From positions 744,001 through 808,000 of the forward strand of contig CAWHVW010000002.1 of the NCBI GenBank assembly GCA_963832965.1: 64,000 bases of DNA, in the 5' to 3' direction. This DNA is from CAWACP01 sp963832965. Its GTDB lineage: Bacteria > Acidobacteriota > Terriglobia > Bryobacterales > Bryobacteraceae. Positions 25,409 through 33,456 of the stretch are shown here, piece by piece (within the stretch, counting starts at the first letter, position 1; every line of letters begins with the position of its first letter). The notes under the pieces are model-generated. The model worked only from the letters and a program-made list of their open reading frames with translations. It was not told the DNA's origin and ran no database searches. The position numbers were made by a program, and so were the translations under genes.

Positions 25409-26151
25409 CCGATGCGCAGAAAGCCGGAGGCGTCCTGATTTTAATTCCCGCCCTCAATGAGGAAGCCTCCGTGGGCACGCTCATCCACGAAGTGCGCAGT
25501 GTCATGCCCCAGGCCGCCCTGCTGGTGGCGGACGATTGTTCCACCGACGCAACCCGCACCGTCGCCCTGGCTGCCGGGGCCGACGTGCTCACCTTGCCCG
25601 CGCACCTCGGGCTGGGCGGATGCGTCCAGGCCGGTTACAAGCTCGCCTTCGAGCTGGGTTTCGAATACGTGATTCGCGTGGATGGCGACGGTCAGCACGA
25701 TCCCCAGTACGTACCCCGCATCCTCGAGACCCTGCGCACCACTGGCTGCCAGATGGTCATCGGGTCGCGCTTCTGCGAGCGTAACGGAAACGGGCACACC
25801 AGCGCGCCGCGCGCCCTCGGCATAAACATGTTCCGTCTGGTTCTCCGGCCCATTCTCGGGAAAGCCGTTCACGATCCCACTTCCGGTTTCGTGGGCGTCA
25901 ACCGCGAGGCGCTGGGCGTCTTCAGCCGCAGCTTTCCCCTCGAGTACCCTGAAATTGAAGCTCTGGTTGTTTTGCAGCGCCGCCGGTTTCGCTTCGTGGA
26001 GGTGCCCTGCCAAATGCGCCCCCGGCGTCACGGCCGCAGCACCATCACCACGCTGAAATCGGCTTATTACATCGTGCACGTTCTCCTGGGAGTGTTCGTG
26101 AATATCCTGAAGTTTGAGGGGCGGCGCTGGTTCCGTCTAAGAAAAGCATGA
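25405..26151 (+). CDS. Polyprenyl-phosphate glycosyltransferase (DPM1/DpgS-like GT2)
   Basis: A 248-residue GT2 enzyme of the dolichol/polyprenyl-phosphate mannose synthase group: LILIPALNEEASVGTLI, VADDCSTDATRTVA, VIRVDGDGQHDPQY (DxD-like metal site) and DPTSGFVGVNREAL, with RRHGRSTITTLKSA near the C-terminus. No membrane anchor of its own. GTG 25405 overlaps the upstream stop. Such enzymes make lipid-linked monosaccharides used by GT-C transferases, which are encoded just downstream. Confidence 0.9.
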   Translation: MTDAQKAGGVLILIPALNEEASVGTLIHEVRSVMPQAALLVADDCSTDATRTVALAAGADVLTLPAHLGLGGCVQAGYKLAFELGFEYVIRVDGDGQHDPQYVPRILETLRTTGCQMVIGSRFCERNGNGHTSAPRALGINMFRLVLRPILGKAVHDPTSGFVGVNREALGVFSRSFPLEYPEIEALVVLQRRRFRFVEVPCQMRPRRHGRSTITTLKSAYYIVHVLLGVFVNILKFEGRRWFRLRKA

Positions 26152-26221
26152 TGGCATGTGGTGCAGGTTTCCACCCCGCCTGCCAAGGCTTCGCTGCTCA
26201 GTGCGGCAGGTTTCCAACCAT

Positions 26222-26244
26222 GTGGGGCAGGGCCATGCCCTGCC
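26222..26244 (+). repeat. Dispersed repeat A, copy 3
   Basis: An exact copy in the 104-base gap between the DPM1-like gene and the DUF2304 gene, 11 bases before the latter's ATG. Confidence 0.85.
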
Positions 26245-26255
26245 TGTGAGGTTCC

Positions 26256-26606
26256 ATGGATCGACTCTTAAACGTAATGACGCTGTTGAGCCTGGGGCTC
26301 ATCGTACTGGTGCTGGTATCAGTTCGCCGCTCCCACATCCGTGTGGAATACTCGGTAAGCTGGCTGGGCGCCGCCACCGTGCTGCTGGTGCTGTCTCGCT
26401 CCCGCGCGCTGCTGGAATGGGTGGCCGTCCGTCTCGGCCTGGGTTCTGGTCCGCTGGCGCTGGTGATGCTCGCCCTGTGCGTTTTTCTGGTAGTGTTCTA
26501 CCGATTTTCGGTGGTGATCTCCGGCCTCAAGGACGCCAATATCGCGCTGACTCAGCGTGTCGCCATTCTCGAATTTCAACTTCGGGCTCTGCATGAAGGG
26601 CAATAA
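26256..26606 (+). CDS. DUF2304 membrane protein
   Basis: A 116-residue protein with three hydrophobic helices and a C-terminal coiled segment (DANIALTQRVAILEFQLRALHE). DUF2304 proteins are typically encoded next to polyprenyl-phosphate glycosyltransferases and are thought to serve as small membrane partners, which fits the upstream gene. It overlaps the GT-C/TPR gene start by 14 bases. Confidence 0.88.
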   Translation: MDRLLNVMTLLSLGLIVLVLVSVRRSHIRVEYSVSWLGAATVLLVLSRSRALLEWVAVRLGLGSGPLALVMLALCVFLVVFYRFSVVISGLKDANIALTQRVAILEFQLRALHEGQ

Positions 26607-28386
26607 AAAGGAGCCCAAAACCTCTCTAAAATCCTCGCGCGGGCGCCGCGGCGGAGCCGGCTCGGGCAAGGCCGTTCTGGCCGCCGTGGCCGACCGCCCG
26701 GAGCCTCCCTCGCGCCCAAAGCTCTGGTCCTGGCTGCTGGCCTTCCTCCTCGCCGCCGTGGCCGTCTTTGAAGTTTACGGTCCCGCGCTGAACGGCCCCT
26801 TCCTGCTCGACGACAACTACCTCCCCTACACGCAGCCCGGCTGGGATGGCGTGCCCTTCCACCTCTGGCTGCACATCGTCCGGCCCCTTCTGCTATACAG
26901 TTTCTGGCTCAACTTTCAATGGAGTCACGACAACACTTTCAGCTATCACGTGGTGAATGTCGTCCTGCATATACTCAACGGCTGGCTCGTATTCGCCATC
27001 GCCAGCCGCATTCTCGCGAAGCTGGAAATGGACCTCTGGCATCGCCGCGCGCTGGCCGCATTCGGCGCTGCCCTGTTTCTGTTTCACCCACTGCAAACCG
27101 AGTCGGTATCCTACATCGCCAGCCGTTCGGAAACCCTCAGCGTCTTTTTCGTCTACCTCGCTTTCGCCGTCTTTCTGTGGCGGCGTCGCGAAGATATCAC
27201 GTGGGTCGCCAGTCTGGCCGTGCTGGCCATATTCGCTGCCGCATGCCTCACCAAAGAGCATGTTCTGATTCTGCCCGCGCTGCTCCTCCTGACCGATTAT
27301 TTCTGGAACCCCGGCTTCTCCCTGCGCGGCATCGTCCGCAACTGGCGTCTGTACATTCCCCTGGCGGCGCTGGGTGCGGCCGGCGCGAGCGCCGTGGTTA
27401 CCGTGCTGGCGCACTCCAATTCCGCGGGCTTCCACGTGAAGGACCTCACCTGGACCAGCTACTTCTTCACCCAGTGCCGCGCCATCTGGATGTACCTCGG
27501 CAAGTTCGTTCTGCCCATTCACCAGAACATCGATTACGATTTCGCCATCTCCCGCTCGCTCACCGGCCATGGCGCGATCATCGGCCTGCTGGCTCTGCTG
27601 CTGGTCACCGTCGCGGCATGGATGTACCGCCGCCGGGTGCCGCTGGCAAGTTATGGCTGGTTCGCGTTCCTCATCCTGATCGCCCCCACATCGTCCTTCG
27701 TGCCCATCCAGGACCCGTTGGTGGAACGCCGCCTCTACCTGCCGTTCATCGGTCTGGTTTTCATCGTGCTGGAGTTGCTGCGGCGATGGCCCGCCAGCCG
27801 CCGCGTTCTCACCATCACGCTGACGCTCATCATCGTCGCCGAAGCGTCCGCAACCTGGCAGCGCAACCAGCTCTGGGGCGACAAAATCGCCATGTGGCAG
27901 GATGCCGCCGCCAAATCGCCCCACAAGGTCCGGCCCCAGTTTCAAATCGCCCACGCATACTTCGATCTCGGTCAGTTCAATGTATCCGTCGAAGCCTACG
28001 AAAAAGCCGCGCGCATCAGGCCGCCCAAGTACGACCTGCTGGTGGACTGGGGCATCGCGCTGGCCTACGCGGGCCGTTTCGATGAAGCGCTCGCCAAACT
28101 GCAACAGGCCGCCGCCCACGAAGAAACCGCCTATGTCTACACTCAGATCGCCATGGTCGATGGACGCGCCGGCCGGTATCCCGACGCGCTCTCTGCGCTG
28201 GACGTCGCCGAAAAAATCGACCGCCGCTTCGAGCTGATCTACGAATACCGCGGCATCGTCTATCTCAAACAAGGCGACCCCGCGCGCGCGGCCGCCGAAT
28301 TTCGCAAAGGGCTCGCCGTCGAACCAGGGAACAGCCGGCTTCCCGCCATGCTGGCGCAGGCCGAGCAGGCCGCCGGCAAGCCGTAA
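26593..28386 (+). CDS. GT-C glycosyltransferase-like membrane protein with C-terminal TPRs
   Basis: A 597-residue protein. After a basic N-terminus (KKEPKTSLKSSRGRRGG) there are 10-12 TM helices with an early periplasmic loop FLLDDNYLPYTQPG and HVVNVVLHILNGWLV, the layout seen in PMT-like/TMTC-like proteins. Residues 460-597 are TPR-like helices (FQIAHAYFDLGQFNVSVEAYEKA). A protein O-mannosyltransferase-like role using lipid-linked sugar is a plausible inference. ATG 26593 chosen; it shares TAATG with the next gene. Confidence 0.82.
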   Translation: MKGNKKEPKTSLKSSRGRRGGAGSGKAVLAAVADRPEPPSRPKLWSWLLAFLLAAVAVFEVYGPALNGPFLLDDNYLPYTQPGWDGVPFHLWLHIVRPLLLYSFWLNFQWSHDNTFSYHVVNVVLHILNGWLVFAIASRILAKLEMDLWHRRALAAFGAALFLFHPLQTESVSYIASRSETLSVFFVYLAFAVFLWRRREDITWVASLAVLAIFAAACLTKEHVLILPALLLLTDYFWNPGFSLRGIVRNWRLYIPLAALGAAGASAVVTVLAHSNSAGFHVKDLTWTSYFFTQCRAIWMYLGKFVLPIHQNIDYDFAISRSLTGHGAIIGLLALLLVTVAAWMYRRRVPLASYGWFAFLILIAPTSSFVPIQDPLVERRLYLPFIGLVFIVLELLRRWPASRRVLTITLTLIIVAEASATWQRNQLWGDKIAMWQDAAAKSPHKVRPQFQIAHAYFDLGQFNVSVEAYEKAARIRPPKYDLLVDWGIALAYAGRFDEALAKLQQAAAHEETAYVYTQIAMVDGRAGRYPDALSALDVAEKIDRRFELIYEYRGIVYLKQGDPARAAAEFRKGLAVEPGNSRLPAMLAQAEQAAGKP

Positions 28387-29486
28387 TGGCGCTCCGCATT
28401 GGCGTGAACGCGCTCTACTTGATCCCCGGCGGGGTGGGCGGCACCGAAATCTATCTGCGCAATCTGCTCCACGCCGCCGCCGCGGTGGATCAAGTGAACA
28501 CCTGGGTAGTCTTCACCAACCGCGAGACCGGCGTTGACCTCGTCCCGCAAGCCCCTAACTTCATCCACGCGCCCCAGCCATTGCGCGCCGCCGTTCGCCC
28601 CGCCCGAATCCTGTGGGAACAACTGGCACTGCCCGTGGCCGCCGCACGCCGCCATCTGGATGTCTTGTTCAATCCCGGTTTCACCTGCCCGCTGTTATGC
28701 CCCTGTCCCAACGTCACCGTGTTTCACGACATGCAACACAAGCGGCATCCCGAATACTTCCGTTGGTTCGATCTCCCCGCCTGGCAATTCCTGCTGTGGG
28801 GCGCGGCGCATCGCTCCCACGCGCTGATAGCGGATTCCGCGGCCACCCGCGACGATCTGCGCCGCTACTACGGCGTGGAGTCAACGGTGATTCACCTCGG
28901 CATCGAGCCGGAGCTTTTCGCGCTGGCCGCGCGGCGCGAGCCGAAGCATTTCCTCCTGTGCCTGTCGACCCTCCATCCGCACAAGAATCTTGATCGCCTG
29001 GTCCGCGCGTATGCCGCGCTCGGCCGCGCTGATTTCGATCTGGTGATTGCCGGAGTGCGCGGTTTCCACGCGGATCAAATCGAAGCGATCGTCGCCTCGC
29101 TGGGCCTCGGCGCGCGCGTGCGCATCACTGGCTGGGTGCCGCGCGAACAGATTCATGAGCTCCTGCGAACCGCCTGGGCGGTGATTCAGCCGTCGGCGTT
29201 CGAGGGCTTCGGCATGCCGGTGTTGGAAGCCATGGCCGCAAGTGTGCCCGTGGCCTGCTCGGACATTCCACCGTTTCGTGAAACCACCGGCGGATTCGTC
29301 GCCATGTTCGATGCCGCCAGCGACACCGCCATTCTTGAAGCCATGCGCCGCTTGCTGGACGCGCCGCCGGATACCGTCGCGGCGCGCGAACACGCCCGCC
29401 AGTTCACCTGGGAACGCACCGCCCGCGAAACCCTCGCGATCCTGGCCGGGACACGCGGCGACAGCCGCGTCCACTCTTCGATATGA
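28386..29486 (+). CDS. Family 4 glycosyltransferase
   Basis: A 366-residue retaining GT-B enzyme: N-terminal GGVGGTEIYLRNLL, C-terminal nucleotide-sugar domain with FLLCLSTLHPHKNLDRLV, ITGWVPREQIHELLRTAWAVIQPSAFEGFGMPVLEAM (the EGFGMPVLE block is diagnostic, with the nucleotide-binding glutamates) and a final helix. The start shares one base with the upstream stop. The last residues (GTRGDSRVHSSI) are encoded by the first unit of a tandem repeat, so its original C-terminus has probably been modified. Confidence 0.93.
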   Translation: MALRIGVNALYLIPGGVGGTEIYLRNLLHAAAAVDQVNTWVVFTNRETGVDLVPQAPNFIHAPQPLRAAVRPARILWEQLALPVAAARRHLDVLFNPGFTCPLLCPCPNVTVFHDMQHKRHPEYFRWFDLPAWQFLLWGAAHRSHALIADSAATRDDLRRYYGVESTVIHLGIEPELFALAARREPKHFLLCLSTLHPHKNLDRLVRAYAALGRADFDLVIAGVRGFHADQIEAIVASLGLGARVRITGWVPREQIHELLRTAWAVIQPSAFEGFGMPVLEAMAASVPVACSDIPPFRETTGGFVAMFDAASDTAILEAMRRLLDAPPDTVAAREHARQFTWERTARETLAILAGTRGDSRVHSSI

Positions 29487-29711
29487 TGTGTGCCTTTGAC
29501 TTCGCGTCCGGCGCTGGCCCGCGCCCCCGTGGACACGCGGCGACAGCCGCGTTCACCTTGACTCCGCGTCCGGCGCTGGCCCGCGTCCTGTGGACACGCG
29601 GCGACAGCCGCGTTCACCCCTCGCCGCCCCAACTACGGTAGATATGATGGGTCGTACATGATGCCAGGCCCCCAGGATGTGTGCCTTTGATTTCGCGTCC
29701 GGCGCTGAAGC
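29449..29711 (+). repeat. Tandem repeat block duplicating a gene start
   Basis: Three units begin GGACACGCGGCGACAGCCGC (29449, 29531, 29592), each containing a CGCGGC-GACA-GCCGCG hairpin. Between them are copies of the segment TTCGCGTCCGGCGCTG (near 29501, 29566 with CTCCGCG, and 29692), the last of which is codons 5-9 of the downstream GT-C gene. The block therefore contains the end of one gene, spacer copies and the start of the next. Confidence 0.75.
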
Positions 29712-31024
29712 TATTCCTGGCTGCCCTGATCCTGTATAACCTGAACTGCCGCCCCATTCCTTCGGGCGATACCGTCACTGCTGCCCTGCTTCCCCTCGAA
29801 CTGGTGCTGCACGGCACCGCGAATTTCGACAACTGCAAGCACCTCCTGAGGCGGTCCTACGACGGCCATCCCTATTTCCTCCACGTCAAGGACGGCCACC
29901 GTTATTCGACCTATCCGGTGGCGCAGCCCCTGCTTCTGACGCCCCTCTATTTGCCTCTGGCGCTGGTGCCGGGTGCGCGCAGCTGGCCCGGGCTCACCAT
30001 GGTTCTGATCGCCCGCATCCTCGAAAAGGTGATGGCGTCGTTAATCGCGTCCGCTTCCGTCGCCGTCCTCTTTCTCATACTGCGGCGCATGGCGAGCGAA
30101 CGCCGCGCCCTGTTGCTGGCCGCCGTCTATGCTTTCGCCACCAGCACCTGGAGCACTTCCAGCCAGGCGCTCTGGCAGCACACCGGCAGCCAGTTGACCA
30201 TCGTTGTAAGTCTGCTTTGCCTCGTAAGGTATCTGGAGGATTCCGCCCGTTGGCGGGATGCCGTCGGAGCCGGTCTGTTTGCCGCCCTGAGTGTCGCCAT
30301 GCGCCCCACCAACCTGCTCTTCTTTGCGGTGTCGCTGGCGGTGATTTTCTGGCGAGCGCGCCGCCGTCCCCTGCTCGCCTCCTACGCCGGATTCGGAGTC
30401 TCCATCGGAACCGCGCTGGCGGTTTACAACTGGCAGCTCTTCGGACACCTCACCGGCGGATACTCGCAACCCTTCGATGGCGCATTCTTCGTCGGGCTCG
30501 CCGGGCTCATGGTGAGCCCTTCGCACGGCTTGTTCGTCTTCTCACCGGTGCTTCTGTTCGCGCTGCCAGGCGCGTATTTCTGCTTGCGTAACGGCGGCCC
30601 GCCAGGACCTTTGCTGGGGCCCATCGCCGTGCTCTTCACCATGGCGCACGTTGCCCTCTGTTCCTTGTGGCCCTGTTGGTGGGGCGGCGATTGCTACGGT
30701 CCGCGCATGTTGGTTGACGTGCTGCCTTGTCTGATCCTTCTTCTCTCCGGCGCGCTCGATTGGATAGCGCGCCATCGCCTCCTCAAGGGCGCGTTCGCCG
30801 CGACGCTCGCGTTTTCCGTTGCCGTCCAGTTCGTCGGAGCCTTCTGCTTTCCGCTCGGTTTTGACGCCCCCGAGCCCCTGTGGGACTGGCGTCGTTGCCC
30901 CATCGTGGAAAATGCCCAATGCGGCCTCACCCCGCGCCCCTATCAGGTAGTCGCTGGCTGGGCGGACGACCTCCTGCATGGCCGTCTGCCGGACCCCACG
31001 AAAACCGGCCTGCTTATCCGCTGA
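29681..31024 (+). CDS. GT-C-like polytopic membrane protein
   Basis: A 447-residue protein with about 11 TM helices. The first loop (NCRPIPSGDTVTAALLPLELVLHG) and the late loop WPCWWGGDCYGPRMLVDVLPCL resemble membrane mannosyltransferase-like proteins that use lipid-linked sugars, but there is no ER-type catalytic signature I can name with certainty. Start GTG 29681, preceded by CCAGGATG. It closes the glycosyltransferase cluster that begins at 24401; a separate promoter may lie in the repeat block. Confidence 0.75.
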   Translation: MPLISRPALKLFLAALILYNLNCRPIPSGDTVTAALLPLELVLHGTANFDNCKHLLRRSYDGHPYFLHVKDGHRYSTYPVAQPLLLTPLYLPLALVPGARSWPGLTMVLIARILEKVMASLIASASVAVLFLILRRMASERRALLLAAVYAFATSTWSTSSQALWQHTGSQLTIVVSLLCLVRYLEDSARWRDAVGAGLFAALSVAMRPTNLLFFAVSLAVIFWRARRRPLLASYAGFGVSIGTALAVYNWQLFGHLTGGYSQPFDGAFFVGLAGLMVSPSHGLFVFSPVLLFALPGAYFCLRNGGPPGPLLGPIAVLFTMAHVALCSLWPCWWGGDCYGPRMLVDVLPCLILLLSGALDWIARHRLLKGAFAATLAFSVAVQFVGAFCFPLGFDAPEPLWDWRRCPIVENAQCGLTPRPYQVVAGWADDLLHGRLPDPTKTGLLIR

Positions 31025-31030
31025 GCGTCG

Positions 31031-31810
31031 CTACAGAGTGATCGTCCCGCTAAGAAACTCCACCGCCTGCCCGGAGATCAGCACCCGTTCTCCGCGATCC
31101 TCGCACCACAACTCGCCGCCGCGTGAAGAAATCTGGCGGGCGAACAACTGCTTCTTCCCCAGACGCTGAGACCAGTAAGGTGTCAACGTGCAGTGGGCCG
31201 AACCCGTCACCGGGTCCTCTGCTATCCCTTGCCCGGGAGCAAAGAAGCGCGACACGAAATCGCAATCACGCCCCGGCGCCGTCACCATCACCGCGAAGCG
31301 GTCCGCTGCGGCCAGCCCGGCCATGTCCGGCTTCAGCGCCCGCACCTCCGCTTCGGTCTGGTAAACCACCATGTAGTCGCGCGCGGCCAGGACTTCCTTC
31401 GGCGCAATCCCCAGCGCCGGAAGAAGCTGCGCGAAGGGTTCCACAGCCACCGGCGGTAGGGAAGGGAAGTCCATGGTCAGCCGATCCCCATCCCTGGAGA
31501 CCTCCAGCGCGCCGGACCGCGTGTGGAACCGGACGCGTTCGAGTCCCGGCGCCAGATGGCGAAACACCACGAATGCGGACGCCAGCGTGGCATGCCCGCA
31601 AAGATCCACTTCGGTCGTGGGCGTGAACCAGCGCAATCGATAGCCGTCGTTCTCGGGCACGAAGAAGGCGGTTTCCGCGAGATTGTTCTCCGCGGCGATC
31701 GATTGCATCTGCTCGTCGGAGAGCCAGCATTCCAGCGGGCAAATCGCCGCCGGATTCCCCGCGAACAAGCGCCCGGAAAAAGCGTCCATCTGATAAATCG
31801 GGATGCGCAT
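31031..31810 (-). CDS. PhzF-family isomerase
   Basis: A 259-residue protein of the PhzF/YddE family, two diaminopimelate-epimerase-like halves. Diagnostic blocks: IYQMDAFSGRLFAGNPAAIC at the N-terminus, NNLAETAFF with Glu46 at the catalytic position, LCGHATLASAFV, and FAPGQGIAEDPVTGSAHCTL. The biological substrate of most members outside phenazine synthesis is unknown. A TACATT lies six bases upstream of its ATG on the minus strand, as for other probable leaderless genes here. Convergent with the GT-C gene. Confidence 0.93.
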   Translation of the reverse strand: MRIPIYQMDAFSGRLFAGNPAAICPLECWLSDEQMQSIAAENNLAETAFFVPENDGYRLRWFTPTTEVDLCGHATLASAFVVFRHLAPGLERVRFHTRSGALEVSRDGDRLTMDFPSLPPVAVEPFAQLLPALGIAPKEVLAARDYMVVYQTEAEVRALKPDMAGLAAADRFAVMVTAPGRDCDFVSRFFAPGQGIAEDPVTGSAHCTLTPYWSQRLGKKQLFARQISSRGGELWCEDRGERVLISGQAVEFLSGTITL

Positions 31811-31836
31811 GCAACTAATGTAGCGTGGAGTGGCGT

Positions 31837-31848
31837 TACACTCTGCGT
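31837..31848 (+). promoter_or_regulatory. -10-like TACACT six bases before start at 31849
   Basis: TACACT-CTGCGT-ATG. The divergent phzF-like gene has TACATT-AGTTGC-ATG in the same 40-base gap, so both divergent genes share the same start architecture. Confidence 0.45.
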
Positions 31849-32172
31849 ATGAGGCTTCTGCTGTCCTTCGTCGCCTGCGCCGCCCTCGCTATGGGGCAAA
31901 GCGCGACGGCGGATCGCCAGAAGGCTTCCGATTACCCGGTCAGCGCCAGCGCCGGCCGAATGGAACTCGGCGGCGAATTTCTGGTGCACAATATCCCGGC
32001 CTCCAGCGGTTACTACTTTGCGAAAGGCTACCTGGTGGTGGACGTCGGCGTGTTTCCAAAACCCGGCCGCGCCATTCAGGTCTCCGCCGGGCAATTCACG
32101 CTGCGCCTGAACGGCGGCGATATTCCTTTGGTCTCCCAGTCCCCTGGCATGGCCGTCCTGAAGCTCCGCTAG
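31849..32172 (+). CDS. Small secreted protein, probably truncated
   Basis: A 107-residue protein with a signal peptide (MRLLLSFVACAALAMGQS) and a beta-rich body (MELGGEFLVHNIPASSGYYF; GQFTLRLNGGDIPL). It ends abruptly at SPGMAVLKLR*, about 20 bases before a duplicated repeat block. I recall longer acidobacterial proteins with this N-terminal pattern, so a 3' truncation by the repeats is suspected; this is from memory and not checked. Confidence 0.6.
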   Translation: MRLLLSFVACAALAMGQSATADRQKASDYPVSASAGRMELGGEFLVHNIPASSGYYFAKGYLVVDVGVFPKPGRAIQVSAGQFTLRLNGGDIPLVSQSPGMAVLKLR

Positions 32173-32181
32173 CAGTGGGGC

Positions 32182-32369
32182 GCTGCATTCTACTACTACA
32201 CCGGGGAATCTTCTCAAGGTGGGACGATTTCCGGGCGACGACGTGGGGCAGGGCCATGCCCTGCCTTCCGTTTGGTTGCGGCTCTGCTGCTTTGTACTAC
32301 TACATCCCAGAATCTTCGGAGCACGCGATGATTTCCGGGCGACGACGTGGGGCAGGGCCGTGCCCTGCC
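32182..32369 (+). repeat. Direct duplication of about 84 bp carrying repeat A (copies 4 and 5)
   Basis: Two units (32182-32265 and 32286-32369) share TACTACTACA, GAATCTTC, GATTTCCGGGCGACGACG and end in repeat A (32243-32265 with CAT; 32347-32369 with CGT centre). A shorter relative with CTGTACTACTGCACCCAG precedes copy 10 near 44500. No gene lies in the stretch. Confidence 0.75.
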
Positions 32370-32396
32370 GTCAGTATGAGCTACCATGATCATGCC

Positions 32397-33380
32397 ATGA
32401 CCAAAACGCTGGCGATAAGTTTCGCGCTGGCGGTGGCCGCCTCCTGTCTCGCGCAAAACGAGCAGTACCACGCCAGGCTCGCCGTCGATAACGGCGCCAC
32501 CCTCCCCATGATTCCCCTCTTCGTCGACCCGCCCCCTGGCCAGGAGCTGCCTCCCTGCCGCAACGTGAACGCCTTCGCCAACGGTGTCGTTACCTACATC
32601 GTTCCGCTGATCGTCGATCCCGGGTCCGATCCCCTGAGCCGCCACTTCGACGACAAATGCGAGGTCACCATCCTGCTCAAGGGCTACCGCAGGGCCACGG
32701 TCACGCTGTACGACGGCGCGGTAATCGTACTAAAGGAGCTCGGCGATCCCGAAGGGTCCACCATCTCCGTCACCGCCCTCCACGTCCCCAAAGACGCCGC
32801 GAAAGCCTACGACAAGGGCATCTCCGCGGAAGGAGACGGCAAGCTTCCCGCCGCCCAAAAGCAATACGAGCGCGCTGTCGCCCTCTACCCGGACTACGCG
32901 CAGGCCTGGAGCCGGCTCGGCGAAGTGTTGGACCAGGAATCCCAACCGCAACAGGCCGCCGCCGCCTGGGAACACGCCTTGAAATCCGACCCCAAATACA
33001 TCCGCCCCTATCTGCAATTGATCCGCCTCGATGTCTCAGAGAAGAAAATGGAAGACGCCGTAGCCCTCGCCGATACTGCCATGAAAGCCGGCCCCGTGGA
33101 ATTTCCGGGCATCTACTACTACGACGCCGTGGCCAGCTATGAATTGAAACACCTCGACGTCGCCGAGAAAATCGCCCGTCAGGCCATCGATCTCGACAAG
33201 GCTCACGATTACCCGGCCGCGGAAGCGCTCCTGGGCAAGGTGCTGGCCGACAAGGGCGACGTCCACGGAGCGCTGGATCACTTCAACAAATACCTGCGGC
33301 TCGCCCCCAAGGCCGACGATATCCCCGCCATAAAGCAGCGCATCGCCGACCTGGAGCACGGTCCGGTGCACCCGAGATAA
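32397..33380 (+). CDS. Secreted TPR protein
   Basis: A 327-residue protein with a signal peptide (MTKTLAISFALAVAASCLAQ), a beta-rich domain to about residue 125 (ECEVTILLKGYRRATVTLYDGAVIVL region) and then five or so TPR units (QKQYERAVALYPDYAQAWSRLGEV; AWEHALKSDPKYIRPYLQL; LDHFNKYLRLAPKADD). Probably a periplasmic scaffold. ATG 32397; TACCAT nine bases upstream. An ORF extending upstream to 31830 is an out-of-frame-for-function extension through the repeats. Confidence 0.82.
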   Translation: MTKTLAISFALAVAASCLAQNEQYHARLAVDNGATLPMIPLFVDPPPGQELPPCRNVNAFANGVVTYIVPLIVDPGSDPLSRHFDDKCEVTILLKGYRRATVTLYDGAVIVLKELGDPEGSTISVTALHVPKDAAKAYDKGISAEGDGKLPAAQKQYERAVALYPDYAQAWSRLGEVLDQESQPQQAAAAWEHALKSDPKYIRPYLQLIRLDVSEKKMEDAVALADTAMKAGPVEFPGIYYYDAVASYELKHLDVAEKIARQAIDLDKAHDYPAAEALLGKVLADKGDVHGALDHFNKYLRLAPKADDIPAIKQRIADLEHGPVHPR

Positions 33381-33456
33381 GTATCGATCTGCGTTTATCG
33401 GCGGCCAATGCCTGACCATCCTGGTACAATCGAGGTGACCCACGTTTTCACCACCC

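Noticed and set aside
26893..28272. 459-codon minus-strand frame opposite the GT-C/TPR gene.
   Set aside because: Shadow of the membrane-protein gene; Gln/Gly/Asp-rich with no domain.
31830..32396. Upstream extension of the TPR protein frame through the repeat block.
   Set aside because: It translates repeat A units and overlaps the secreted protein in another frame; the signal peptide at 32397 marks the real start.
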